This document shows positions 25,412 through 34,177 of a DNA stretch of 64,000 nt, in pieces. The number at the start of each line of letters is the position of its first letter. Position 1 is the first letter of the stretch. Location: the NCBI GenBank assembly GCA_031426915.1, contig JASJPB010000032.1, positions 1-64,000 on the forward strand. The letters are read 5' to 3'. The translations under genes were made by a program, and so were the position numbers. Source of the DNA: Sulfurimicrobium sp031426915 (lineage in GTDB: Bacteria > Pseudomonadota > Gammaproteobacteria > Burkholderiales > Sulfuricellaceae). Below the pieces are notes generated by a model. The model made no database searches. It saw only the letters and a list, made by a program, of their open reading frames with translations, and had not been told where the DNA came from.

Positions 25412-27823
25412 ATGTCCCTCGCTAAACTGCTTCCAGAAAACCTCCGTCTTACCCTCGACCCCGCTGGGTTGGGTTTCTCCGATACCTCCGAACTGGCCGC
25501 CGAGCCGCTGCCCTGGATCGGCCAGGAGCGGGCCGAGAAGGCCGCTCGCTTCGGTTTGTCGCTGGATCAGCCGGGGTACAACCTGTTTGTGCTGGGCGAG
25601 GTGGGTAGCGGGCGTTCCTCGCTGCTGGAAGCCGCGATGCGGGAAGCGGCCGCGCAACGTCCGGCGCCGCCGGATCTGTGTTATCTGCACAATTTCGATG
25701 CGCCGGAACGGCCCATCGCGCTGCGCCTGCCGGCGGGGCAGGGGCGGGTGCTGCGCGACAGGATGGCGGAACTGGCGAAAACCTTGCATGTCGAGATTCC
25801 GCGCCGTCTCGCCGGGCCGGAATTCAAGGCGGAAAGCGAACGCATCCACAAGGGATTCAAGGATGAAGAGGCGGCGGCCTATGCCGAACTGACCACGTTT
25901 GCCTCTGCGCGTCGCTTTACCTTGCATCGCGAGGACGAACGCATGATTTTCACGCTGCTCGGGGAGGGCGGCCATCCGGTGACGGAGGATGAGATGCTGG
26001 TCCTGCCGCCGGCGCGCAAGGTGGAAGTGGATCGCGCCGAGATGGAGTTGCGCGGCGAGATCACGCGCTTTCTGGAGCGGATGCGGCCCAAGGAGCGGGC
26101 AGCCAACGAGGCGCTGGCCCAGCTCAAGCGCCGCACGGTCAAACCCATGGTGGAGCATGAGTTCGGCGTTATCCGCGCCGCCATGAAGCAGCAGATCAAG
26201 GATTCTTTCAAGCTCGGGGGGTACTTCGAGGATGTGACCCGGGATGTGCTCGACCAGCTCGACCTGTTCGGCAGTGAGGACGCGGAAGTCCAGGCCGAAC
26301 TCGCGGCCGCCCTGGCGCGCTACCGCGTCAACCTGGTGGTGGATAACGGCGGTTTGTCCGGCGCGCCGGCGCTGGTGGAGGACAATCCGCTGTTCCGCTC
26401 CCTGTTCGGCAATATCGAATACCAGATGGAAAACGATGTGCTGGTGACGGATTTTTCCCGCATCAGGGCCGGCAGCCTGCTGCGCGCTCACGGCGGCTTT
26501 TTGCTGCTGCATTTGATGGATCTGCTGGGCGATCCGCTGGTGTGGGAAAAGTTGCGCCGTTTCATGCGCAGCGGGCGTTTGCAGATCGAGGAACCGGGCA
26601 CGCTTTACGCGCCCAATCCGGCCGTGTCGCTGGAGCCGGAAGCGGTGGACGTGGCGGTGAAGATCATCCTGGTCGGCAGCCGCGAACATTATTACGAGCT
26701 GCAGGAGGAGGATCCCGAGTTCGGGCGCTATTTCCGTATCAAGGTGGATTTCGCCGAAAGTTTCAAGACCGGTGTGGATTCCCACCGCGCCTCTGCCATT
26801 TTCATCGCCCACGCTTGCCGCCGCCTGGGTTTGCCGCATTTTTCCGCCGCCGCCGTGGCGCGCCTGCTGGAGGAAATGCACCGCGAGGCGGACGACCAGT
26901 TGCGCCAGTACGCCGTGTTCGCCTATCTGGAGCAGTTGCTCACCGAGAGCGCTGCGCTGGCGAAAGGTGGCCTGGTGCAGCGCGAGGATGTCGAGGCGGC
27001 GCTGGCCGCCAAGACCTGGCGCCACGATTATCCCGACCAGCGCCTGCACGAATCCATTGCCGAAGGCGAGATCATCATCGCAGTGGAAGGCGAGCGGGTA
27101 GGGCGGATCAATGCGCTGACCCAGATCGATCTGGGCGACCACCGTTTCGGCATGCCGATGGTGGTCTCGTCGCGCGTGTTTCCCGGCAAGGAAGGCGTGC
27201 TGAATATCGAGCGCGAGGTGCAGATGTCGGGCCCGATTCACGACAAGGGCGTGTTCATCCTGCAAACCTATTTCGCCTCGCTGTTCGCCCATCTCGGGCC
27301 GCTCTCGGTGAACGGCGCGCTGGTGTTCGAGCAGGAATATCACGGCGTGGAGGGGGATTCCGCGTCCTGCGCCGAGTTCTATGCCTTGTTGTCGGGCCTC
27401 TCCGAGCTGCCTATCCGGCAAGGCATTGCCGTCACCGGCGCGCTCAACCAGTTCGGCGAAGTGCTACCGGTGGGAGGTTTGAACGAAAAAATAGAGGGCT
27501 TCTTCCGCGTTTGCCGCGAGGTCGGGCTGGACGGCAGCCAGGGCGTGATCGTGCCGGCGCGCAACCGCACGCACCTGATGTTGAGCCGGGAAGTGATAGC
27601 GGCCGTGGAACAGGGACAGTTTCACCTCCATGTGATCGAGGAGGTAGGCGACGCAATGGAGTTGCTGATGGGGCAGCCCGCCGGTGAACTGGACGAGAAC
27701 GGCGTCTATCCCCATGGCAGCGTGCTGGGGCAGGCGCAGAAGACGCTGATGCATTTCCGCCGCATCTGCCATCTGGCGGATCATCCAAAATCAGGGCGCA
27801 AGTCGCGCCACGGGGCGTACTAG
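25412..27823 (+). CDS. Lon-like serine protease with AAA domain (YcbZ/LonC-type)
   Basis: An 803-residue protein. The N-terminal part has a P-loop-like GEVGSGRSS, where the Walker A lysine is Arg, so ATP hydrolysis is doubtful. The central AAA_32 region contains HGGFLLLHLMDLL, and the C-terminal Lon protease domain has catalytic S650 in GDSASCAEF and K693 in GGLNEKIEGFF. The 43-residue Ser-Lys spacing equals that of E. coli Lon. This matches the YcbZ/LonC-like group, known as ATP-independent or weakly ATP-dependent proteases. The start at 25412 gives the family N-terminus (MSLAKLLPENLRLTLDP); the extra upstream frame crosses the hairpin and looks non-coding. Confidence 0.88.
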   Translation: MSLAKLLPENLRLTLDPAGLGFSDTSELAAEPLPWIGQERAEKAARFGLSLDQPGYNLFVLGEVGSGRSSLLEAAMREAAAQRPAPPDLCYLHNFDAPERPIALRLPAGQGRVLRDRMAELAKTLHVEIPRRLAGPEFKAESERIHKGFKDEEAAAYAELTTFASARRFTLHREDERMIFTLLGEGGHPVTEDEMLVLPPARKVEVDRAEMELRGEITRFLERMRPKERAANEALAQLKRRTVKPMVEHEFGVIRAAMKQQIKDSFKLGGYFEDVTRDVLDQLDLFGSEDAEVQAELAAALARYRVNLVVDNGGLSGAPALVEDNPLFRSLFGNIEYQMENDVLVTDFSRIRAGSLLRAHGGFLLLHLMDLLGDPLVWEKLRRFMRSGRLQIEEPGTLYAPNPAVSLEPEAVDVAVKIILVGSREHYYELQEEDPEFGRYFRIKVDFAESFKTGVDSHRASAIFIAHACRRLGLPHFSAAAVARLLEEMHREADDQLRQYAVFAYLEQLLTESAALAKGGLVQREDVEAALAAKTWRHDYPDQRLHESIAEGEIIIAVEGERVGRINALTQIDLGDHRFGMPMVVSSRVFPGKEGVLNIEREVQMSGPIHDKGVFILQTYFASLFAHLGPLSVNGALVFEQEYHGVEGDSASCAEFYALLSGLSELPIRQGIAVTGALNQFGEVLPVGGLNEKIEGFFRVCREVGLDGSQGVIVPARNRTHLMLSREVIAAVEQGQFHLHVIEEVGDAMELLMGQPAGELDENGVYPHGSVLGQAQKTLMHFRRICHLADHPKSGRKSRHGAY

Positions 27824-27825
27824 CA

Positions 27826-28236
27826 ATGATGGAACTGGGATTGATCGGGCTTTTTCTTGCGCTGGGCTGGTTCTGGCTCGACAGCATGGCGGCACGGGAG
27901 CAGGCCGAGCTGGCGGGCAAGCGCGCTTGCCGCGAGGATGGGGTGCAGTTCCTGGATGATACGGTGGCGTTTGCCGGGCTGGGTTTCGGCCGGGATGAAG
28001 ATAGCCACCTCAAGCTCCGCCGCACTTACCGCTTCGAATTTTCCGACACCGGCGATAACCGGCTCAAAGGCATGGTGGTGATGCTGGGGCGCGAGGTGGT
28101 GACGCTGGATCTGGAACGCCGTTATATTGAGGTCATGACGCCTGCAGCAATTCCACCTCAAATACCAGCGTGGCATTGGGAGGGATCACCCCGCCCGCGC
28201 CACGGGCACCGTAGCCGAGGTGAGGAGGAATCGTGA
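27826..28236 (+). CDS. DUF3301 domain protein with 3' overlap
   Basis: A 136-residue small protein with an N-terminal membrane helix (GLIGLFLALGWFWLDSM) and the DUF3301 signature (GVQFLDDTVAFAG, RRTYRFEFSDTGDNR, GREVVTLDL). The domain ends near residue 104; the last 30 or so residues are Pro/His/Arg-rich and read antisense through the 3' end of the convergent FKBP gene. The extension suggests the original stop was lost or the downstream gene was rearranged. Role unknown. It starts three bases after the Lon-like stop, so the two are probably cotranscribed. Confidence 0.8.
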   Translation: MMELGLIGLFLALGWFWLDSMAAREQAELAGKRACREDGVQFLDDTVAFAGLGFGRDEDSHLKLRRTYRFEFSDTGDNRLKGMVVMLGREVVTLDLERRYIEVMTPAAIPPQIPAWHWEGSPRPRHGHRSRGEEES

Positions 28237-28477
28237 GCTTGCGCACGCCGCCTTCCTTCATGCCCTGCACGCCTTCGTCCCAGCCCTTGATGACGTGGCC
28301 GGCGCCGAGCGGGAAGGCGAACGGGTCGTTGCGGTCCTTGCTGGAGTCGAATTTTTGGCCGTCGGTGAGCCAGCCCGTGTAGTGCACGGAAACACGTTGC
28401 CCAGCGATTGCTTCGTTGCCTGTGCCTAGGGTGAGGTCTTCGTAGATCAGCCCGCTTTCGGTGGTGATTTCAGCCAT
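28133..28477 (-). CDS. FKBP-type peptidyl-prolyl cis-trans isomerase
   Basis: A 114-residue single-domain FKBP counted from the ATG preceded by GCGGAG; no signal peptide, so cytoplasmic. Active-site residues are conserved: VHYTGWLTDGQKFDSS, the GHVIKGWDEGVQGMKEG loop, IPPHLGYG and IPPNATLVFEVEL. It would accelerate proline isomerisation in protein folding. Its last 104 bases overlap the DUF3301 gene tail to tail. Confidence 0.95.
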   Translation of the reverse strand: MAEITTESGLIYEDLTLGTGNEAIAGQRVSVHYTGWLTDGQKFDSSKDRNDPFAFPLGAGHVIKGWDEGVQGMKEGGVRKLTIPPHLGYGARGAGGVIPPNATLVFEVELLQAS

Positions 28478-28583
28478 GAAAAACTCCGCTTTGGTTTGAA
28501 AAAAGTGCATTATGCCAGAGCCTGTCATGGGCTTGCGGGCAAACTTGCCGAGCAGTTTAAAAATCCTTTAGGATTGCAGAATT

Positions 28584-29348
28584 ATGACCATCATTGCTGT
28601 TTTCAACCAAAAAGGCGGGGTCGGCAAGACCACCACCAGCCTCAATCTGGTCGCGGCGCTGGCGCGCGGCGGGCTGGATCCGCTTTCGATTGACCTTGAT
28701 CCGCAGGCGCACCTGACTTCCATCGGCGACGTGCCGGTGAAGTCCGGGGCGGACAGCGTGTTCGGATTCTATGCCGGGGACAAGGCCCTGTCCGACCTGG
28801 TGCGCAAATTCTCCATCGGCGGCAATATCATTCCCTCTCACATGGAGTTGTCCAAGGTCGATGCGCTTCATGGCAAGGGATTGAGGTCGGTGATGCGCCT
28901 CAAGAATGCAATCCACAGCGAGATGCTGGAGCAGGAGGGGGCGCCGATCGTGATCGACTGTTGCCCCATGCTTAACGTGCTGTCGCTTAACGCCATTTTC
29001 GCTTCCGGAAAACTGCTGGTGCCGATTTCTGCTGATTTCCTGGCGGTAAAAGGCGCGCTTCAGCTCGAAAGCACTCTCAAGGCGTTGGAGCAAGTGGTGA
29101 AGAAACGCATTGAACGCCGCTATGTACTGACCCGCTACGATGCACGGCGGCGCATGACGCGCGAGATCGAGACCCAGTTGCGGGAACGTTTCGGTGCCGA
29201 GCTGTGCACGACCCACATCACCGAAAATGTCAGCCTGGCGGAAAGCCCCGCCTACAACAAGGATGTTTTCACCCATGCTCCCCATAGCCAGGGCGCGAAA
29301 GATTACGACGCGCTGGTGACAGAGCTGGCCGCGATGGGGTTTATTTGA
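28584..29348 (+). CDS. ParA/MinD-type P-loop ATPase
   Basis: A 254-residue ParA family ATPase with the deviant Walker A FNQKGGVGKTTTSLNL (about 7-22) and switch motifs LSIDLDPQAHLT and VIDCCPM. There is no N-terminal helix-turn-helix and no parB next to it, so it is not the chromosome segregation pair; orphan ParA proteins often position chemotaxis or other complexes. It leads an operon with the cyclic-di-GMP protein that follows 26 bp later. Confidence 0.9.
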   Translation: MTIIAVFNQKGGVGKTTTSLNLVAALARGGLDPLSIDLDPQAHLTSIGDVPVKSGADSVFGFYAGDKALSDLVRKFSIGGNIIPSHMELSKVDALHGKGLRSVMRLKNAIHSEMLEQEGAPIVIDCCPMLNVLSLNAIFASGKLLVPISADFLAVKGALQLESTLKALEQVVKKRIERRYVLTRYDARRRMTREIETQLRERFGAELCTTHITENVSLAESPAYNKDVFTHAPHSQGAKDYDALVTELAAMGFI

Positions 29349-29374
29349 AGTCCTCACCTGATTGGGGAGGCGGC

Positions 29375-31744
29375 ATGTTCAGGCAAAATTCAAAATTCAT
29401 CATCGCCATCGGTTTTAGTTCTGCCGTGGCATTGATGCTGGCGCTCACCTTTATCGGTATTTCCCGCATGTCCGCCATCAAGGAAATGCTTGAGACCATC
29501 GTGCGCGAACACAACGTGCAGACCGAGCTGGTGTCCACCATGCGCACCGTGGCGCGGGAACGGGTGATAGCCCTGTACGCGATGACCATGCTGGAAGACC
29601 CGTTCGAAAAGGACGATGCCTTCTTGCGCTATAAAAACCTTTCCAGCGATTTCATCCTGTCCCGGACCCGGCTCGAAGCCATGAACCTGACTCCGGACGA
29701 ACGCGAGGTGCTCAAGGAATCATTACGCCAGGTCCAGCTCGCCGCGCAGTACCAGGAGCAGGTGGTGGATTTCGTGGCTGCAGGCGATATCCCTTCCGCC
29801 CACCGTACCCTGTTGCAGAATGTCATTCCGTTGCAGGACAGGATATTCAAGCAATATTCCCAGTTGCTGGATCTGCAGCGCACCCAGGCGAATAATGCGA
29901 TACGGGAGGCGGAAACCGAGTACCGTTTTGCATCGATGTTCATGTGGGTGAGCGGGGTGAGCGCCATGGTGCTGGCACTGGGAATCATGGCCCTGGTCAT
30001 TCGCCGTACCCGCCTGATCGAGGCTGCGCTGTTCCAGGAGAAAGAACTGGCGCAGGTCACGCTGCATTCCATCGGCGATGCGGTGATTACCACCAATGCC
30101 GAGGGTGGCGTGGATTATTTGAACACTGCCGCGGAGCGCCTTACCGGCTGGAGCCAGGCAGAGGCACGGGGACGACCGTTGCGCGAGGTGTTCCGGGTGC
30201 TTGACGAGGCCACGCGGGAGCCATTGCAGCATCTGGCCGGACACGCCCTGCCGGACGGAGAGGTGGTGGGGCTCAAGAGCCAGTCCATGCTGGTGCGGCG
30301 CGATGGCCAGGAATTTACCATTGAAGACGTGTTGTCGCCGATTTCCAACCGCAAAGGGGAGGTGATCGGCGCCGTGGTGGTTTTCCACGATGTGAGTCAG
30401 GCGCGTCATATGGCGAATCAGCTTTCCTGGCAGGCGATCCACGACGCGCTGACCGGGCTCATCAACCGGCGCGAGTTCGAACGCCTGCTGCAGGAACTGA
30501 TCGAGAGTTGCAGGCAGGACGGGAAACACCATGCTGTGCTGTACATGGATCTGGACCAGTTCAAGGTAGTCAACGACACCTGCGGTCATATGGCGGGCGA
30601 CGAACTGCTGCGCCAGTTGGTGACGGTGTTGGTAGCGCGCGGTCGCGATGCCGACACGGTGGCGCGACTGGGCGGCGATGAGTTCGGCATGCTGCTGGTC
30701 GGCTGTCCGCTGGATCCGGCCTTGCGCCTGGCAAATGAAATCCGCGAGGCGGTGCAGGATTTCCGCTTCATGTGGCAGGATAAATCGTTCGAAATTGGCA
30801 TCAGTATCGGTCTGGTAGCATTGAGCGCAGAGAGCGGCGACCTGGCCACGGTGATGAGCAATGCCGACGCCGCCTGCTACGCCGCCAAGGACCGCGGCCG
30901 CAACCGTGTGCATGTCTACCTTGAAGGCGATAGCGAACTGGCCCGGCGCCACGGCGAAATGCAGTGGATGACGCGCATCAGCAAGGCGTTCGAGCAGGAA
31001 CGTTTCCGTCTTTATTACCAGAAGATTGCCGCGGTTCCGGCTTCCGGCGAAAATTTGCAGCACTTCGAAGTTCTACTGCGCATGGTGGGCGAGGAGGGGG
31101 AAGTTATCCCGCCCGGCGCCTTTATCCCGGCCGCGGAACGCTATGGCCTGATGCCGACGCTGGATCGGTGGGTGATCCGTACCCTGTTCAATGGCTATGG
31201 ACATGACTGGCGCGAGCTGTGGGATCAATGCCGCAAACGTGGCGAGCCCTTTCCGGTGCTGTGCGCGGTCAATCTTTCCGCCACCAGCCTGAATGACGAC
31301 CTGTTCCTGGCGTTTCTCAAGGAGCAGATCGAGCGCTTTCGCGTGCCACCCCAGGCCTTGTGCTTCGAAATTACCGAAACCTCAGCCATTGCCAACCTCA
31401 ACAAGGCTTCCCAGTTCATGCACGAGATCTCGAGACTGGGTTGCCGTTTCGCGCTGGACGATTTCGGTAGCGGCATGTCGTCTTTTGCCTACCTCAAGGA
31501 CTTGCCGGTACATTATTTGAAAATCGACGGCGCCTTCGTGCGCGGCATGGAAGAGAATGTCGTCAATCATGCCATGGTGGAGGCGATTGCCCGTATCGCA
31601 CATGTGATGGGGCTGGAAACAGTGGCGGAATTCGTCGAAACCCCGGATTTACTGGCGAAACTGGCGGCGCTGGGGGTGGATTACGCGCAGGGTTACGCTA
31701 TTCACAAGCCGGAACCGATGGAAGGAATGGAGACTGGCGCATGA
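29375..31744 (+). CDS. Membrane PAS-GGDEF-EAL cyclic-di-GMP protein
   Basis: A 789-residue protein from the ATG after GGGGAGG. An N-terminal helix (about 9-29), a periplasmic four-helix-type sensor and a second helix (about 188-210) precede a PAS domain (about 220-340). The GGDEF domain is intact (ARLGGDEFGML) with an RxxD inhibitory site just before it, so diguanylate cyclase activity is likely. The EAL domain keeps the metal ligands (FEITETSA, LDDFGSGMSSFAYLKDL, LKIDGAF), but the signature reads EVL instead of EAL (HFEVLLRM). Net direction of cyclic-di-GMP turnover cannot be told. Its stop overlaps the corA start. Confidence 0.9.
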   Translation: MFRQNSKFIIAIGFSSAVALMLALTFIGISRMSAIKEMLETIVREHNVQTELVSTMRTVARERVIALYAMTMLEDPFEKDDAFLRYKNLSSDFILSRTRLEAMNLTPDEREVLKESLRQVQLAAQYQEQVVDFVAAGDIPSAHRTLLQNVIPLQDRIFKQYSQLLDLQRTQANNAIREAETEYRFASMFMWVSGVSAMVLALGIMALVIRRTRLIEAALFQEKELAQVTLHSIGDAVITTNAEGGVDYLNTAAERLTGWSQAEARGRPLREVFRVLDEATREPLQHLAGHALPDGEVVGLKSQSMLVRRDGQEFTIEDVLSPISNRKGEVIGAVVVFHDVSQARHMANQLSWQAIHDALTGLINRREFERLLQELIESCRQDGKHHAVLYMDLDQFKVVNDTCGHMAGDELLRQLVTVLVARGRDADTVARLGGDEFGMLLVGCPLDPALRLANEIREAVQDFRFMWQDKSFEIGISIGLVALSAESGDLATVMSNADAACYAAKDRGRNRVHVYLEGDSELARRHGEMQWMTRISKAFEQERFRLYYQKIAAVPASGENLQHFEVLLRMVGEEGEVIPPGAFIPAAERYGLMPTLDRWVIRTLFNGYGHDWRELWDQCRKRGEPFPVLCAVNLSATSLNDDLFLAFLKEQIERFRVPPQALCFEITETSAIANLNKASQFMHEISRLGCRFALDDFGSGMSSFAYLKDLPVHYLKIDGAFVRGMEENVVNHAMVEAIARIAHVMGLETVAEFVETPDLLAKLAALGVDYAQGYAIHKPEPMEGMETGA

Positions 31745-32811
31745 GCCGACATATGCTTAAAAAACGCTCCAGAAAGGCCGGGCTGGCGCCGGGAACCCTG
31801 GTGCATATCGGCGAGAAAAAGACCGATGTGACCAGGGTCTCGGTGCTGGACTACGATGAACAATCCTGTGCCGAGAGCGAGCTGACCGATCTGGACCAAT
31901 GCGTCGTGCTGCACGACAAGCCATCCGTGACCTGGGTGGATATCGACGGTGTGCATGATGCCCAGGCACTGGAGAAGATCGGCCGCTGCTTCGGCCTGCA
32001 TCCGCTGGTGATGGAGGATATCCTCAATACCGACCAGCGCCCCAAGCTCGAAGACTATGGGGATTACCTCTACATCGTGCTGCGCATGCTGACCAACGGC
32101 AGCGAGAGCGGGGAAATCGCCTCGGAGCAGGTAAGCCTGATTCTGGGAGAAAACTTCGTACTCTCGATCCAGGAAGGCGCCAAGGGTGACGTATTCGAAC
32201 CGCTGCGCAACCGTATCAGAAGCAGCAAGGGGCTGATCCGCAAGCAGGGGGCGGATTACCTTGCCTACAGCCTGATCGATGCGGTGGTGGACAATTATTT
32301 CATCCTGCTGGAAAAAACCGGCGAGCGCATCGAGTCGCTGGAAGAAAATCTGATGAGCGATCCCGGGCCGGGTACCTTGCAAAGCTTGCATCACCTCAAG
32401 CGCGAGATGATCTACCTGCGCAAATCGGTGTGGCCGCTGCGCGAGGTGGTGAGCGCCATGCAGCGCGGCGATTCGGTGCTGATCAAGCCCGGCACCGGGA
32501 TTTACCTGCGCGATGTATACGACCACACCATCCAGGTGATCGACACCGTCGAAACTTTTCGTGACATGCTGTCGAGCATGCTGGATATTTACCTGTCCAG
32601 CATCAGCAATCGTACCAATGCCGTGATGAAAGTATTGACCGTGATCGCCACCATTTTCATGCCGCTGACCTGGATTGCCGGGATTTACGGCATGAATTTC
32701 AGGAACATGCCCGAGCTGGGGTGGCGCTACGGCTACCCGGCGGCCTGGCTGTTGATGCTGCTGGTGGCGCTGGGGATGGTAATTTATTTCAAGTTGAAGA
32801 AATGGTGGTGA
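31741..32811 (+). CDS. corA: CorA-type magnesium/cobalt transporter
   Basis: A 356-residue channel with a large cytoplasmic funnel domain and two C-terminal membrane helices (about 295-315 and 328-350). The selectivity motif YGMNFRNMPE sits between the helices. The start overlaps the previous stop (ATGA). Linkage to a cyclic-di-GMP protein and glucokinase in one operon is unusual and not explained by sequence. Confidence 0.94.
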   Translation: MSRHMLKKRSRKAGLAPGTLVHIGEKKTDVTRVSVLDYDEQSCAESELTDLDQCVVLHDKPSVTWVDIDGVHDAQALEKIGRCFGLHPLVMEDILNTDQRPKLEDYGDYLYIVLRMLTNGSESGEIASEQVSLILGENFVLSIQEGAKGDVFEPLRNRIRSSKGLIRKQGADYLAYSLIDAVVDNYFILLEKTGERIESLEENLMSDPGPGTLQSLHHLKREMIYLRKSVWPLREVVSAMQRGDSVLIKPGTGIYLRDVYDHTIQVIDTVETFRDMLSSMLDIYLSSISNRTNAVMKVLTVIATIFMPLTWIAGIYGMNFRNMPELGWRYGYPAAWLLMLLVALGMVIYFKLKKWW

Positions 32812-32815
32812 AACG

Positions 32816-33820
32816 ATGAGCAAACTTGTCCTGGCGGGAGATATCGGTGGCACCAAAACCCTGCTGCAACTGGTGCAGGTGGGAGAGGATGGCACTTTTC
32901 ATGCCGTCTATGAGCGTCGTTTCGATAGTCCGGTCCACGAAGATTTCAACGCCCTGGTGCAGGAGTTCCTGTACGCCGCCGAGTTCATTCCCGCCGCAGC
33001 CCAACCCATATCCGCCGCCTGCTTCGGCGTGGCCGGGCCGATCCACGGCCATCACGCAAAAATCACCAACCTGCCCTGGCGCATCGACGCCGGTGCAGTC
33101 GGAGCCGAATTCGGCATTCCCGGCGTGCATCTGATCAACGATTTCGCCGCCGTGGGCTTCGGTATCGAAGCCCTCCGGGCGGACGATATCGCCACCCTCC
33201 AGGCAGGTACGCCGGAACCGCAAGGCACATGTGTCGTGCTCGGCGCCGGGACCGGACTGGGGGAAGGAATGCTGCTGTGGCGCGACGGTCAATATCAGGC
33301 GCTGCCATCGGAAGGTGGGCATGTGGATTTCGCTCCCCTCGACACCGACCAGATCGGCCTGTTGCGCTACCTCCAGCCGCTGTATGGTCATGTGTCCTAC
33401 GAACGCATCCTGTCCGGTTCGGGTCTGGTAAAAATCTATGAATACGTGGTGGACACCGGACTGGAAACGGCCACGCCGCTCTTTCGTACCACTTTGCAGC
33501 AAGGCGATCCGGCCGCAGTGATCTCCGAATTCGGCATGGATGGCCGCGACCCTGCCGCGGTGCGGGCGCTGGACATGTTCGTCGCGATTTACGGCGCCCA
33601 GGCGGGCAACCTGGCCCTGACGCTGCTCGCCACCGGCGGAGTCTACGTGGCGGGCGGCATCGCCCCGAAAATCATCGCCAAGCTCAAGAGCGGCGGATTC
33701 ATGGATGCCTTCAATGCCAAGGGCAGGTTTGCCGCGCTGATGCAAAACATTCCGGTGCGGGTGGTGATGAATCCGAAAGTGGGGCTGCTGGGGGCGGCGC
33801 GGGTGGCGAGCAGGTTGTAA
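32816..33820 (+). CDS. glk: Glucokinase
   Basis: A 334-residue glucokinase of the E. coli Glk type. The phosphate-binding motif GDIGGTKT is near the N-terminus, LINDFAAVGFGIEAL carries the catalytic Asp, followed by VLGAGTGLGEGML and PSEGGHVDFAP (substrate binding). It phosphorylates glucose to glucose-6-phosphate. It starts 4 bp after corA and is the last gene of the operon. Confidence 0.93.
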   Translation: MSKLVLAGDIGGTKTLLQLVQVGEDGTFHAVYERRFDSPVHEDFNALVQEFLYAAEFIPAAAQPISAACFGVAGPIHGHHAKITNLPWRIDAGAVGAEFGIPGVHLINDFAAVGFGIEALRADDIATLQAGTPEPQGTCVVLGAGTGLGEGMLLWRDGQYQALPSEGGHVDFAPLDTDQIGLLRYLQPLYGHVSYERILSGSGLVKIYEYVVDTGLETATPLFRTTLQQGDPAAVISEFGMDGRDPAAVRALDMFVAIYGAQAGNLALTLLATGGVYVAGGIAPKIIAKLKSGGFMDAFNAKGRFAALMQNIPVRVVMNPKVGLLGAARVASRL

Positions 33821-33829
33821 TTTACGTCG

Positions 33830-33857
33830 CGTTGGGTTTCACAGGTTCAGTCCAACG
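33830..33857. repeat. Short GCGTTGGG-type inverted repeat, left copy
   Basis: CGTTGGG (33830-33836) pairs with TCCAACG (33851-33857). A similar GCGTTGGG-TTC sequence recurs at 34139-34171, so the small gene at 33882 is framed by two related repeats. This resembles the small interspersed CGTTGGG/CCAACG repeats common in proteobacterial intergenic DNA. Confidence 0.45.
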
Positions 33858-33881
33858 TGGGTCGCCGGAAGGATTGAGGAT

Positions 33882-34124
33882 ATGTTTCGAAAACTCGGAA
33901 AATTGTTAGGCCTTCATACGCGAGACCCCTTCCTTGTAGTCCGTGGGTGGGGGCTGCTGTTTTTATGGACTTATTTTTTCTTATGGGTGGCTGGCGTGGC
34001 CTTCCTGTATATGAACTGGAGCGAACTGAGTCCGTGGATTAAATTTCCCTTGGCTATATTTGAAACTCTGATTGCTCCCGACACCAGCATTTTTCGGGAT
34101 TTGTTTTGCATTAGAACTGAATAG
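33882..34124 (+). CDS. Small membrane protein of unknown function
   Basis: An 80-residue reading frame with GGATTGAGGAT just before its ATG. It has a hydrophobic, Trp/Phe/Leu-rich stretch (about 20-45, including GLLFLWTYFFLWVAGVAFLY) and a second weaker segment. Its base composition is visibly more A/T-rich than its neighbours. I do not recognise the family. The good ribosome binding site favours a real gene; the flanking repeats leave room for a horizontally acquired or decaying insert. Confidence 0.5.
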   Translation: MFRKLGKLLGLHTRDPFLVVRGWGLLFLWTYFFLWVAGVAFLYMNWSELSPWIKFPLAIFETLIAPDTSIFRDLFCIRTE

Positions 34125-34140
34125 GGGAGCAATAGCCCGC

Positions 34141-34171
34141 GTTGGGCTTCGGCTTACGCCTCAGCACCAAC
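34141..34171. repeat. Short GCGTTGGG-type inverted repeat, right copy
   Basis: GTTGG (34141) pairs with CCAAC (34167-34171), with an inner GGCTTCGGCTTACGCC palindromic tract. It lies at the 3' end of moaA and may also serve as a weak bidirectional terminator between the convergent genes. Confidence 0.4.
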
Positions 34172-34177
34172 CCGCCA

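Noticed and set aside
25283..27421. A 712-residue open frame antisense to the Lon-like gene
   Set aside because: It is a shadow of GC-rich codon bias; the His/Gln/Arg-rich product matches nothing, and the plus strand has an intact protease.
31702..32895. A long minus-strand frame opposite corA
   Set aside because: CorA on the plus strand has the GMN motif and operon overlaps; the antisense frame has no domain.
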